A stretch of 64,000 nucleotides of DNA from contig MLAK01000893.1 of assembly GCA_001839685.1 (NCBI GenBank), positions 70,284-134,283 on the forward strand, given 5' to 3'. The stretch comes from Tritrichomonas foetus (lineage: Eukaryota > Parabasalia > Tritrichomonadida > Tritrichomonadidae). The position numbers were made by a program, and so were the translations under genes. The first letter of the stretch is position 1; every line of letters starts with the position of its first letter. Below are positions 8,750-19,060 of this stretch, in pieces. Under the pieces are notes generated by a model, which was not told the origin of the DNA, searched no databases, and saw only the letters and a list, made by a program, of their open reading frames with translations.

Positions 8750-11700
8750 TTAGCTGCTGTGAATTGTTAATTCATTAATATTTGCCGAAATGGTGGCACA
8801 AATTGATAAATCTTCTTCAAGTTCAACTTCTTCTGCAGGAGAAATATAGCCCGGTACGTTTCTGAATTGTTCACGCAATGCATTCATCATTTCTTCTTTT
8901 TCCACTGAAATTAAATCTGGATCTTTTCTAGAAATTTGACAAATTGTGCATAAAAAGTTCTTCAACACAATTCTAAAATCATTATTACTTGATTCTGTTT
9001 GGAAAAGACTCATTAAAAAGTGACCTAAATCGTTTGGATTCCTGTTTGAAAACAGTTGACATAAAACCTGCCCAAAATCAGCAGCATGATCTTTCGATTC
9101 AGGTAATGAAATAATCTTCCGAAGAAGATTGACTTGACTCTGGAATGCAAATTTATATGTTACATCACTCATCGTCCTGAATGAAAATTCAAAGAATGAA
9201 ACGACAGAAGCATCACAAAAAGTATGATACAAGTCGGGGTTAACATTTCTTTCTAACGATGTGAAAAGTGTATAAAATGCATTAAATGAAATCTCAGAAA
9301 CATTCTTTTGTAAATGATGACATCCCCATTTTAAGGTATTAATGAATATTTGAAGATTTTCATCGCCCAATTTCATCAACTCAGCAGATGCATATTGACA
9401 GAGTGTTCCAACGAAAGTGAAAAACTCAGTTAGAAATTCATCACTTATATCACTCTCTTCTTGTATAGCAGTTAATCCAGTTTGATATAGTTTTGTGAAA
9501 ATGATTGGTATATGCTTTAATATATCTGCTGTACATCGTGTGAAAAGTGCATTAAAGAGCTTCATTGTATTTGGCAATTTCAGGAAATGTGGTGCACTTG
9601 CAAAAACATCAAGAATGATAGTTAATGCTGGTTCAAATATTACATTTTCAATCATTTCAGTCCTTGAACATAAATAAGTTGTTCGATAAAAGAGATTAAT
9701 AATTGCAGAATTAACTTCAATTATTGATCCACGAATTTCGTTTGATGGAGCCTTTAAAGATGCCTGGGCCATTATTATGAAGATCTGAAGAAGGTTTGGA
9801 ATCCATTTCCTAAAGTAATCAAAGTAAGTAACACTCAAATGGGTAGGAATTGCAGCATGACATTGTAAAACAAGAGTTAATTGGCGGTTTGTTTGAATAG
9901 CGAATGGATCTAAGTTTTCAGTAAGTTGTGACCATTTTTCTTCAAGGCTTGAAATAATATTTTGAAAATACGCTGCACGCGAATCTTCAGCAGTTATACC
10001 TTGAATCATTATAGCAAAAACATCAAACATTGGAACCATGGAGTCGCAAGTAAGGGGCTGAATAATAGTTGAACTATTTTTCACAACTTCATCAAGAAGA
10101 GTAATGTTTTCTTGGTCATGTATTATTGCAAATTGTGCTCGACAACGAATAGCAAGTTGCATTAGAGATTCAATAATCATTCCTTGATATGACGGTTCAC
10201 AATCTTTCAAGAATTGCACGATTTTTTGAAAAACTGCGTGCATTACAACCCAAAATCGCTGTAAAAATTTATAATATTGAGAACACATGAATGAAATTGC
10301 ACATGCAATTTGGGTTCTAATTAATCGATCTGTAAATCTATCGCAAATATTGAACAATCCAATGATTATGTCTGGTAATATTTGGTCTTCTATTGTATCC
10401 GAAAAAGTACCAGCTACTGCACCAATTGCCCAACAAACCCTCATAATTGGTTCAACTTCTGTATTTGGTGATTCATTGAGCATAACAGTTATATATTCAG
10501 AAAAAGTCTTCAATGTATCTTCATAGCCAAGATGTGTTAAGAAAACAAGACATTCGTGGACTGTTGCATAAAATGAAAGGAACCCCATATTATTTTTCAC
10601 TATGCTATGCTTCACACCAAACTCGTCGGTGAAAAATTCAAGTTCATAAGGGGCTGGCATGCGTTCAATAAGCAATTTTCTAATAAGAGGTACAAATGGT
10701 AAGTAAACCTGATATATAGCTTGAGAAGAGCCACTCACATAGACTTTTCGACAAATGTTGACCCAAAAATTAACACAGTCTTCAAAAAGCTCTTGTTTTG
10801 AAGAAGCTGTAATAACATATGTATATTGTAAAGCTCGAGTGTAATCTTTCTTCTGGGTGACATTTCCAGAAAGGTGTCCATATTGTACAACAAACGTTGT
10901 TAATGCACTAATAAAGCTGCTAGCAAAAAACTCATCATTTAATAAACTATCACCATAAGTTTCAATTGTTTGAGTTAGAGTATTAATCACAATTTCAAAA
11001 TACATGGGTATGCTGCTTTGCATTTCAACTGGTAAATTTAAATGCGCAATAGATTCTGTTAAAACAGTCAAAACTGGAACAATTAAAGAAGAATCTGTTA
11101 AAAAAACTGAACAAAGTTTTGCAATTATATTTGATTGAACAAACTGTTCTGAATTGAAATATTGAATAAAATGGCCAAGTGCAATTATGGCACTTTTTAC
11201 TAATTCTAAATCATCTTTATTTTCCATTCCCCCCATAATTAAAGCGCAAATTTTGTTAAAAGCTGATTGTAAAGCGTTTGTCATTTGCTGCGAACGAATT
11301 GAAGTGACAGAACTTTCACTGCTTAGATCGATGAAATCTGCTAATTGAGAAAGAAGGTTTAGAGTTTTTGAGCACGTTTTCGTATTTTTGCTGGCATTTT
11401 CCAAAATTAGATCGAGAAAATTTCCCCAAATTTCGGGAAATTCATAATTTAAAATATCAATAACGATCGAATTGCATTTTGCTACTATTTGCTCGAGGGT
11501 ATTGTCATTGTATATTAATTCCATTAAAAATGTTTTGATCGATTCTTGCGTTGGTGGATCGATCAATTGCCATCGACTTTTAACTGCTCGTGATAAGGCG
11601 ATTAAAGCGCAGAATTTGGATTGCAAAGTACAATTCGAATTGATGATAGAAACGGTATATAAATATGCGTCTTCTCTCTCATTTGCAAACGCTGATAATA

Positions 11701-11818
11701 ATTGGTTTGCTCGCTCGGAAGATATATCTGGTTGAGGACTTGACAAACACATGTGAAGGTGATCCAAATACAATGGATCCACTGGGGTACCAGGTACGTC
11801 AATTGTTGATGAATTCAT
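8750..11818 (-). CDS. XPO1: Exportin-1 (CRM1/XPO1)
   Basis: The 1022-residue product is the length and shape of CRM1, the RanGTP-dependent karyopherin that exports proteins with leucine-rich nuclear export signals. Recognisable blocks are FPEIWGNFLDLILENA (HEAT repeat 3 region), YLPFVPLIRKLLIERMPAP followed by YELEFFTDEFG, MRVCWAIGAVAGTF near mid-length, and YQGMIIESLMQLAIRCR in the region that forms the NES groove. NTLKWGCHHLQKNVSEISFN lies in the C-terminal HEAT repeats, and VPGYISPAEEVELEED near the C terminus matches the VPGxxxPxE end of human CRM1. The frame is open from a GTG at 11845; the ATG at 11818 is preferred. GGTCA elements cluster at 11884-11910 just upstream. Confidence 0.93.
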   Translation of the reverse strand: MNSSTIDVPGTPVDPLYLDHLHMCLSSPQPDISSERANQLLSAFANEREDAYLYTVSIINSNCTLQSKFCALIALSRAVKSRWQLIDPPTQESIKTFLMELIYNDNTLEQIVAKCNSIVIDILNYEFPEIWGNFLDLILENASKNTKTCSKTLNLLSQLADFIDLSSESSVTSIRSQQMTNALQSAFNKICALIMGGMENKDDLELVKSAIIALGHFIQYFNSEQFVQSNIIAKLCSVFLTDSSLIVPVLTVLTESIAHLNLPVEMQSSIPMYFEIVINTLTQTIETYGDSLLNDEFFASSFISALTTFVVQYGHLSGNVTQKKDYTRALQYTYVITASSKQELFEDCVNFWVNICRKVYVSGSSQAIYQVYLPFVPLIRKLLIERMPAPYELEFFTDEFGVKHSIVKNNMGFLSFYATVHECLVFLTHLGYEDTLKTFSEYITVMLNESPNTEVEPIMRVCWAIGAVAGTFSDTIEDQILPDIIIGLFNICDRFTDRLIRTQIACAISFMCSQYYKFLQRFWVVMHAVFQKIVQFLKDCEPSYQGMIIESLMQLAIRCRAQFAIIHDQENITLLDEVVKNSSTIIQPLTCDSMVPMFDVFAIMIQGITAEDSRAAYFQNIISSLEEKWSQLTENLDPFAIQTNRQLTLVLQCHAAIPTHLSVTYFDYFRKWIPNLLQIFIIMAQASLKAPSNEIRGSIIEVNSAIINLFYRTTYLCSRTEMIENVIFEPALTIILDVFASAPHFLKLPNTMKLFNALFTRCTADILKHIPIIFTKLYQTGLTAIQEESDISDEFLTEFFTFVGTLCQYASAELMKLGDENLQIFINTLKWGCHHLQKNVSEISFNAFYTLFTSLERNVNPDLYHTFCDASVVSFFEFSFRTMSDVTYKFAFQSQVNLLRKIISLPESKDHAADFGQVLCQLFSNRNPNDLGHFLMSLFQTESSNNDFRIVLKNFLCTICQISRKDPDLISVEKEEMMNALREQFRNVPGYISPAEEVELEEDLSICATISANINELTIHSS

Positions 11819-12195
11819 CAACCCCCAACAAGAGAGAGATGTCACTTTTTTCAGATATTCCGTTTAACAAAAAGTTGCATTGATGGTCACTTATGGTCAT
11901 TTGTTTGACCTGTTCTTAATATGCATAGAAAAGTTTTGAGAGATTTTGAAATATGGGAATTAAAATTCAATATCTAAGCGAAATATTTGAAAGAGATAAT
12001 TTTGATTTTGAAAGTTTTTTATTATCCTCCATTGAATTTTGTGAGTTTTTTTCCAATTAGCATTGTTCGAATTTCAATGCATTTTTGGCTTGACATGGAG
12101 TGGTGAAAAAAAAGTGTATAAGGTCAAATGTCATAAAGGCCAAATAATCGTAACAAACCAGGTTAAATTTGAAGATCAAAAAACAAAATCTTGAT
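11819..12195. other. Divergent promoter spacer with GGTCA cluster
   Basis: The spacer separates divergent CRM1 and bromodomain genes. It holds GGTCA near 11884 and 11896, TTGACC near 11905, and AAGGTCAA at 12120-12127, followed by a related AAGGCCAA. The cluster is a good candidate for a shared bidirectional promoter. Confidence 0.4.
12120..12127 (+). promoter_or_regulatory. AAGGTCAA motif upstream of bromodomain gene
   Basis: An exact motif lies 68 bases before the ATG at 12196, a spacing similar to those at 205-212 and 52549-52556. A regulatory role is inference. Confidence 0.3.
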
Positions 12196-12681
12196 ATGTC
12201 AACACTTCGACAGGGAATGACTCCGTTTCAAAAGCAATACTGCTTGAAACTAACTGAAAAAATCGAAAAGCATCCAATCTCCGAACCATTTCGTGATCAA
12301 TCAAATAATAACAATAACACAGATTTCCAATTTTCGAGTCTCAAAATAAAAGAAAATGTTGACTTGGTAACCATAAAAAAGAGGCTTTCAGAAGGGCATT
12401 ACAAATGTATAAACGACTGGGGAAAAGACGTTCGCTTGATTTGGTCAAACGCCCAACAATATTATCCAGCAGATATGCCAATTCACGTTATGGCTCAAGA
12501 TCTTTCAGAGTGGTTTGAGAAAAAGTGGCTTGATTATCCGCGTACAAAAGAAGAACAGTGGGCCAAAAAGCTTAAAAAAGTTCAGACTCTGATATCAGCT
12601 TTGAACGAGAGTTTTCCAATCGATAACGCATTTATTCCAGAGAAGGAAGAAACAAAGAAAGATTCCAACGAAAAGAAATAA
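12196..12681 (+). CDS. Single-bromodomain protein with altered reader residue
   Basis: The 161-residue protein is little more than one bromodomain. Helix Z is in YCLKLTEKIEKHPISEPFRD, followed by a short ZA loop and the sequence ENVDLVTIKKRLSEGHY, which matches the usual PMDLxTIxxxLxxxxY. DVRLIWSNAQQYYPADM aligns with the BC-loop block normally ending YN. Here the position of the acetyl-lysine-binding Asn (Asn140 of BRD4 BD1) is Tyr, so canonical acetyl-lysine recognition is doubtful. A basic, Glu/Lys-rich tail ends the protein. The frame opens at a TTG at 12169 but the first ATG is at 12196. It shares a divergent spacer with CRM1. Confidence 0.85.
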   Translation: MSTLRQGMTPFQKQYCLKLTEKIEKHPISEPFRDQSNNNNNTDFQFSSLKIKENVDLVTIKKRLSEGHYKCINDWGKDVRLIWSNAQQYYPADMPIHVMAQDLSEWFEKKWLDYPRTKEEQWAKKLKKVQTLISALNESFPIDNAFIPEKEETKKDSNEKK

Positions 12682-13194
12682 TTATTTGTTGTTTATAAAA
12701 TATTAATTTATTAGAATTTGATTTCTCAATTTGTTTTATGATGACTTGGAGTTATCCAAAATTATTCCATTCTGAATAGTTTATTAGCAAAGTCACATGT
12801 ATATCATATAGAGTTATACTGTTTAGTCGACAAATGTAAGGTCAAATACAAGGTGATTTCCCGGAGGTTTTTGATCATCATTTTTCATCAATGGTTTTTA
12901 ACATTGATAGATTAATTCCATGCTATATTTTTGAATATAAATATGAAAAGTGAAAAGAAAAATACTAGTTGAAATAATTTCTCAGATAAAAAATTTGATA
13001 TCATGATTTCTTTGAAATACCGCAACATGAATAATCATGTTGGCAAATAAGATAGGCTCACATTGATATATAATCTGTTGGCATCAATCAGTTTCTTCAT
13101 TAATTAATTTTGATTTGATACATAACCAATTTATCGAAAATGTCATAGAATTGACCATAATTTGACCATCAATATTGACAATTGTCTATATATC
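12682..13194. other. Spacer with GGTCA-type motifs
   Basis: AAGGTCAA at 12838-12845 and two TTGACC at 13151-13156 and 13162-13167. The last two lie 28-44 bases before the ATG of the GH99-like gene. The remainder is AT-rich and non-coding. Confidence 0.45.
13151..13167 (-). promoter_or_regulatory. Paired TTGACC motifs before GH99-like gene
   Basis: Two TTGACC(A) copies lie 11 bases apart, close to the ATG at 13195. They match the core of the recurring AAGGTCAA motif on the opposite strand. Function is inferred. Confidence 0.25.
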
Positions 13195-14259
13195 ATGAGT
13201 GACTTTTATCAACGATATTTTTTAGTTTGTTTAGTTTCTATTCTATGCATTTGCATAGTAGGATATATGCATGTGCCTGTTGTTACTCAGACTAAATCTA
13301 ATAAACAAGTGTGGGCATTATATTTTGCACACTATGGAAATTTAGAAACTGATGGTACTTGGAAAATTTGGAAAATGAAGAGGGGCGAATGGATTAACAA
13401 ATATTTTGAACCGCCATCATCAATTCCTTCGATATATTTTCCAATGCTAGGTTTATATTCTAGTCATCACAAACCAACACTAAAAAAGCACTTGGCAATG
13501 ATTTCAGATGCACATATTGATGCTATAATTGTTCCATGGGATGGTCAAAAGACCAAAGATCAAAAAGAGTCTGGATTCATTGATGAATCATTAGAAATTT
13601 TAATGAAACTTGCACCTAAATATTCAATTCATGTAGGAATATTACTTTCTGACACTTTCCTAACATCAAAAACAGCAGAAAACAATATTGAATATTATTT
13701 GAATTATTGTATTGGACAATATGAAGAATCATGTCTGAAATATAACAAAAAGCCTGTTGTTTTTGCACATCACAGTTTACCCCATGTGAAATCCTTTCAT
13801 GAAAACATTTCATTTTTTGGATTTGGCGATAATTTGAAAGAAGCCATTTCAGCTCATGAAAAAGGATTTGAGGGGTTTACAACATATTCTCCATACACAC
13901 AAACCACATTTTTTGATGATCCTGATCATTGGGATGATTCCGCTAAAACCTTGATTTCGCGTGGAATCAATTTCGTACCATCAATTATGCCTGGGCTCAA
14001 TGAAACTGTAATGAATAAGCAATTGGCTTATCGGGCAAAAAGCAGACAGAGTGGGAAATTTTATGATTCACAATGGAAAGCTGCACTTGATTCTGGTGCA
14101 AATATAATTTTAATCAATTCATTCAATAATTGGCTTGATGGAACAGTCATTGAGCCAGTGTTAAATAATGCCAATTATCAGCTTGATGAAAATATTTGGG
14201 CAGAGAATGATCCAGAATATTTCTTGCATGCTACAGAAAAATGGATTCATTACATATAA
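13195..14259 (+). CDS. GH99-like (endo-alpha-mannosidase family) type II membrane protein
   Basis: A 354-residue protein with one N-terminal hydrophobic anchor, YFLVCLVSILCICIVGYMHV (about residues 7-26), expected to place the rest in the ER/Golgi lumen or outside. The body follows glycoside hydrolase family 99, whose animal member MANEA trims glucosylated mannose from N-glycans. Matching blocks are YFAHYGNLETDGTWKIWK, YFPMLGLYSSHHKPTLKKHL, FVPSIMPGLNET, SRQSGKFYDSQWKAAL and INSFNNWLDGTVIEPV. In MANEA and bacterial GH99 the last block reads FNEWxEGTxIE, with both Glu catalytic. Here they are Asn and Asp, so activity is uncertain. The frame opens at a TTG at 13162; the ATG at 13195 sits directly before the anchor. 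Confidence 0.88.
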   Translation: MSDFYQRYFLVCLVSILCICIVGYMHVPVVTQTKSNKQVWALYFAHYGNLETDGTWKIWKMKRGEWINKYFEPPSSIPSIYFPMLGLYSSHHKPTLKKHLAMISDAHIDAIIVPWDGQKTKDQKESGFIDESLEILMKLAPKYSIHVGILLSDTFLTSKTAENNIEYYLNYCIGQYEESCLKYNKKPVVFAHHSLPHVKSFHENISFFGFGDNLKEAISAHEKGFEGFTTYSPYTQTTFFDDPDHWDDSAKTLISRGINFVPSIMPGLNETVMNKQLAYRAKSRQSGKFYDSQWKAALDSGANIILINSFNNWLDGTVIEPVLNNANYQLDENIWAENDPEYFLHATEKWIHYI

Positions 14260-14510
14260 CTTTAAATGAATTAAACAGCGGATTTACAACAATATTTCTC
14301 TCCATCATTTGGAATTTTTTTCTAATATGATTGTTCAAATTTTTGAATCTTACATATGAATGAAATATAGATGTGAAAATAGAAAACAATAATGAAAACA
14401 TAATCTAGAAAAAGTAATTCTAATTTTACTCAAACAAACAATATAATTGATTCGGTATGTTTTTCATTCTTTGGAATATTTGATATTATCGAGAAGTTTC
14501 TCCTTCAGTT

Positions 14511-15791
14511 TTAGTCGTCTGTTTTGGATTCATTTCCTTTGTGAGTGGTCTTCAAGATATTGATGAGGAATCGAATTTCTTTGTTGTTTGGCCCGGCCGA
14601 ATTTATTATTTCATCATCATCATCAGATGGAAGGAATTCTGGATTCTTTCCATTTCTTTCACCAAGCATTTGATAGATTCCGCTTTTATTTTCTGATTGC
14701 CATTCGCCAAGTGGCCTGTCAATTTCTGGGGGTTTGACAAGGTTTAATTCGAATATTTTATTGTTGGCTTGTTCATCAAGTTGGCTTTTATTGAGAACTA
14801 ATTTTGACAGACCTTCTTTACTTTCACGCTGGTCATTTTCACGACTTGCCTCGAGCTTATTCTTCTCGTCCTGTGAAATATCTGTCATTTTTTGCTCTTT
14901 GTATGTAAATAATGGTGGTAACTCTGGGAAGAACGAAGGAATACTGTCACCATATTGATCTAGTGCTGATTCATCATCTTCTCCGTTTCCATTTTCATCA
15001 TTCAATCCATTTATCGCCACATTTGGCATGCTTGGATTCCCAACCATACTCGGGGGAGTGGAAATGCCTGCCACTGAAACAGTACTAACTGATGGAAGTC
15101 CGTGCGTGTTAATATTTACAGTGGGATGCTGGTTTGGGTTTGTGTTCGAAATATTCGAATTATTATTAAAATTAGGGAAATAACTAATTGTTGTGTTTGC
15201 TCTGAATGGAAGTCTATAATCATGTTGGTTAACTGCTTGTCCCATTTGCTGTCCCTGCATTGTTGGATTTGGTATGGCTCGATTATTGATATTTTGGCTG
15301 GGATGACCTTGAATATTTGGTCCCATTTGAGGATTCGGTGGCATGGCTGGATGGTTCCCCTGAGTCATATATTGGCCTGCTCCTTGAGAATTCGTCCTTT
15401 GAAATTTATATTTTAAAACGTGGAATTGGTCAGAATAGTATTTTGAAGTCGAAAAAACTGGATATGGTGAAATCAAATATTCGTAAGGCTGAATCGCCAA
15501 TAACGAAAAATCATTATAGAACTTCACGAGCTCTTGGAAAGAAAGTCCTGATTCAAAAAGCGCTGAAAATAAGTCGACTGCATTGGTTTCTGTTCGGCCA
15601 CAACGTGAAGTTCTTCTTGAGGCTACTCGAGCTAAGTCTTGAATCCATTTGATTGTTGCATCAACTAGAACATCAATTGATGACTCAGATGCTGTCTTAA
15701 AGCATTCCACACCATTATGGTTCCGGAATTTGCTAGTTAACGTTCGAGCAATTAAAGTTCTGAAGATTTTATGTGTAAATTCGTCACACAT
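14511..15791 (-). CDS. TFIID subunit TAF8-like (histone-fold plus Pro-rich domain)
   Basis: The 426-residue product has an N-terminal bromodomain-associated histone fold (about residues 1-95: IFRTLIARTLTSKF, VLVDATIKWIQDLARVASRR, TNAVDLFSALFESGLSFQEL). This type is found in TAF3, TAF8 and SPT7. A long Asn/Pro/Gln-rich linker follows to about residue 270. Then comes SIPSFFPELPPLFTYKEQKM, the HIPSFLPxFPxxHTY-like motif of TAF8, which separates it from TAF3. An acidic tail ends the protein. TAF8 pairs with TAF10 in TFIID for RNA polymerase II initiation. The frame opens one codon earlier at a TTG; the ATG at 15791 is used. Confidence 0.82.
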   Translation of the reverse strand: MCDEFTHKIFRTLIARTLTSKFRNHNGVECFKTASESSIDVLVDATIKWIQDLARVASRRTSRCGRTETNAVDLFSALFESGLSFQELVKFYNDFSLLAIQPYEYLISPYPVFSTSKYYSDQFHVLKYKFQRTNSQGAGQYMTQGNHPAMPPNPQMGPNIQGHPSQNINNRAIPNPTMQGQQMGQAVNQHDYRLPFRANTTISYFPNFNNNSNISNTNPNQHPTVNINTHGLPSVSTVSVAGISTPPSMVGNPSMPNVAINGLNDENGNGEDDESALDQYGDSIPSFFPELPPLFTYKEQKMTDISQDEKNKLEASRENDQRESKEGLSKLVLNKSQLDEQANNKIFELNLVKPPEIDRPLGEWQSENKSGIYQMLGERNGKNPEFLPSDDDDEIINSAGPNNKEIRFLINILKTTHKGNESKTDD

Positions 15792-17365
15792 CAAAAATTT
15801 ATTGACATGTGAAATAAAATATCAGATTCATGATATGTGCGATGAAATTTGATAATTATCTTTCTTTATTTTCGTGAATCAATCTTGAATTAGCTTCCCA
15901 GTTGATCATCACAATTATAAGTCGAATGTGCGGCAAAATAGTTTGGTGAATCTATTGTGGAAATATTTTGCCCAGCTTTTCCCGAATAACCATAGATAAA
16001 ATAATTTTCTTTGAAAATAAAAAAAATTCTTAAGAAATGTTTCTATGTTTGCGAACTTTTTCTAACAGATTTTCAAAGATGCATCAATTTATCCATCATT
16101 TTACGGGAAACTCTAATTTTGCCTCAATAATCATTTTTTCAAATAGATTATCGTACGGATGTAAATTTATTTTGAAGTGAGCACAATGTTATTATGAGTC
16201 ATTTAGTATAATTTAGAAAATAATAATTATCATTCATATCTTTTCAAAAGAGTGTTATTATTGACCCAAAAAGCTTTCTTTACATGAACAATTTCGTGGA
16301 ATATCATTCATAGTTATTCAGTCTGAAATCGTAATCATTTGGTGAATATCAAATATTCATAGTCAAAATGGAATAATCATTTTATAAACGATTTCAAATC
16401 ATATAGGAGGAGTTTTCCAGATTTTGATAATCACATCCATATAAAAAAAAAGTGGCAACTTTTTCTTGACATTATCAAAGTTATCTTTATCACAAATCCG
16501 ATATTTTTGAGTCAAAATTAATTTGAAGGGTATAAAAGTTTACAACAGGTTAGTGTCGATATCAATAATGAAGGCTTCTCGGTGATTTTATCACAAGATT
16601 CATAAATTATCATAAATATAATTTATATAATTTATATATAATATTTCACTCAAATAGTAGATCACAATATTTTTTGAACATGCCGAAAAAAGAAAAAGAT
16701 AATTTTTATAATTTTCAAAACTTATTGAAACTTCACAAATAACATTTCTCAAAATGAGTTTTACATTTCTTTATTCAGATAAACAACAGAATATATTCTT
16801 TCCATATATTTGATAATGACTCTCAACTTCCGGCAATTGGAATTGTATGATTTGTAAGTTATTCGATATCAGAATTTTTCAATGAACCTTTTGTATGTAA
16901 TTTTCAAAATAATGATGAGGTGAAACTCGAGGAAAACGCGTCATTGATTAATTTATTAATGAAAAACCAATGTTATTCGATCTCTAGCTATGATAAAAGA
17001 AAACCTTTTCAATTTAATAAAATGGATAAAAATTAGATTTTATAAACTATTCAAAATGATTATTGATTACATATAATTGAATGATTTCTGAAATAGAATT
17101 TTTATTTATATCAATTTCGTATTTAAATATTAAGTGATATTTCAAAATTAGTCATTTTTTCAATCATAATTATTTCAATATATCTTCTCACAAAAATTTG
17201 GATATTAAAGATCAATTCCACGGAAAACATATGAGAAGATTGACCCTAAGTGAAAAATTCAATTCAAAAAACTCCTCGAAAAGTAAATTGAAATAATTTT
17301 CTTTGAAAAAAATGATTAATTTCGAAATAACTCTCAATCTTTACATTTGGAGGTTCAGAATAATA
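15792..17365. other. Long divergent spacer
   Basis: About 1.57 kb between the TAF8-like and kinase genes, which point apart. It is very AT-rich, with an A/T-only alternating stretch around 16600-16650 and a TTGACC at 17239-17244. No ORF with coding character, tRNA or tandem array was seen. Confidence 0.5.
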
Positions 17366-18403
17366 ATGAGCAACATTATTGTGCATCCAATTCTCGGTAA
17401 TTTCAAAATTCTTGATGAAATAGGTGAAGGATCCTTTTCTACGGTATACAAATGCAAACACGATGAGTGCGATGTTCCTGTCGCCATTAAAGTTCTTGAA
17501 GAAGAATTGCCATTAGATGAGTCAGATTCCGGATCCTTTTCGTCACAGTCAACCCAGCCACACAATTCAAACAACAGTTCACTCAGCGATATCGACAAAA
17601 ACAAAATTGTTAATGCCTTCGAATTAGAAAAGCGATTTTCTCATCCATTAATTTGCGAAGGGTATGACATGTTCACATGGAATAACAAAACATGCTTGAT
17701 TCATGAAATGGTTGAAGGTGAAACTTTACTTGATCATTTAAATAATTTCGCACCATTAGAAGAAGTCGCGATTCAGACTTTTCTCGGACAACTCGTCGTT
17801 ATTTTAAACTACCTTCACAATACAGTCCACGTCATTCACAGAGATTTAAAGTGTGAAAATGTTATTGTGGATATTTACCGGAATATCAGGCTGATCGATT
17901 TCGGGTTTGCATGCAGTTCAGATGAGTCCCTTCACACGACAATATGCGGATCCCCAGCTTACATCGCCCCAGAAATGATCCTAAATCAACCCTATGATTA
18001 TTCTGTTGATATTTGGTCACTTGGTGTTATTGTATATGCAATGGCATTCGGCTATCTTCCCTTTGATGATCCAAATATTTTAAACAATATGCAATCTATT
18101 CTGAATGATGAACCAGAATATCCAAATACTGTTTCAAGCGTACTTATTGATTTAATTAAAAGAATGCTTGAGAAGGATCCTAAAAAGAGGATTACTATAG
18201 AAGAAATCTCTCAACACCAATTTTTCTGTGAAGATCCATTTGGACGAAACTACCTTTTCGATCTTTGCGCTTTCGAAACCATCAGTAATGAAATGAAAAA
18301 ATCCATAAATAAATGCCTAAAAATGACTCCACCGATTCCACGTGGAACGCTTTCAAGCTCAGTGCCACTAGTGAATCCATGTACAAGTCTTGGGGATATC
18401 TGA
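17366..18403 (+). CDS. CAMK/SNF1-type Ser/Thr protein kinase, ending at an in-frame TGA
   Basis: A complete kinase domain. It has the glycine loop GEGSFSTVY (residues 20-28), VAIK with Lys42, and a Ser/Asn-rich insert at about 50-75. The catalytic loop HRDLKCEN, the DFG in LIDFGFA, GSPAYIAPE in the activation segment and DIWSLGVIVYAM in helix F follow, with the KRMLEKDPKKRIT C-lobe motif. All key catalytic residues are present, so it should be active. The GSPAYIAPE and RxTIEEIxxHxFF pattern places it in the CAMK/SNF1 group. The start MSNIIVHPILGNF is preferred over in-frame ATGs or TTG upstream (17312, 17303). Translation stops at TGA 18401-18403, but the same frame stays open to 19060 (next entry), which suggests a single nonsense change or readthrough. 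Confidence 0.88.
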   Translation: MSNIIVHPILGNFKILDEIGEGSFSTVYKCKHDECDVPVAIKVLEEELPLDESDSGSFSSQSTQPHNSNNSSLSDIDKNKIVNAFELEKRFSHPLICEGYDMFTWNNKTCLIHEMVEGETLLDHLNNFAPLEEVAIQTFLGQLVVILNYLHNTVHVIHRDLKCENVIVDIYRNIRLIDFGFACSSDESLHTTICGSPAYIAPEMILNQPYDYSVDIWSLGVIVYAMAFGYLPFDDPNILNNMQSILNDEPEYPNTVSSVLIDLIKRMLEKDPKKRITIEEISQHQFFCEDPFGRNYLFDLCAFETISNEMKKSINKCLKMTPPIPRGTLSSSVPLVNPCTSLGDI

Positions 18404-19060
18404 ACTCCTGTAACTTCACTCAGACTGGGAAGTAATTCACCTACATCAAGAAATTGGACCACAATTAAAATTGTATCAACCACACCAACCAAACCAAATA
18501 TCCCAACTCTTCCAATTAGTCAACCATCAAACCATGAAGATTCACAATTAAATCCAACAACACCATTAGCAAAGAGCATGATTAATAAATTGAATCAATG
18601 TTCAGCTCTGTCAAGTCCAGCAATTTGTTCAACTCACTTGGCAAGTGGAAATAATTGCGAAAGTAGTATTTCTACTGATAATATTCCCAAATTTGATCAT
18701 CTAACAATTCCAATAATTTCTGAAATTGATGAAAATTCAAAAATTAAACAAAACTTCTTCATGAGAATAATGCAGCGTCAGCTTTTATGTCGTAAGATGG
18801 GAAGATATGGAAGATCATTTTTACGACCAATTGCAGTCAATCATTGTTGCCACGCAAACACATTTATGAATAATAACGATGACCTAGCAAATATGATCAC
18901 AGTTCGAAAGAGGAGGAGGCAAACATGCGATATTGTCATGACTTGGAAAGGTCTTCCGAAGCTCGATATGCAAAATCAGCCAGCCTTAGCTGTGTCAAGA
19001 GCAGAACTTCCTCTATTGAAGAAACCAAGGCTTCTTTACCAGCATATTGTCCAATGTTAA
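18404..19060 (+). pseudogene. C-terminal tail of the kinase, cut off by a single TGA
   Basis: The kinase frame remains open for 218 codons after the TGA and ends at TAA 19058-19060. The first part, TPVTSLRLGSNSPTSRNWTT, continues the Ser/Thr/Pro-rich style of the end of the kinase. Later come an Ile/Asp segment (FDHLTIPIISEIDENSKIKQ) and a conserved-looking basic block, ITVRKRRRQTCDIVMTWKGL. The first internal ATG is at 18578, so this could also be a separate 160-residue gene, but 58 open codons before it favour one original protein. No domain is recognised in the tail. Confidence 0.55.
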
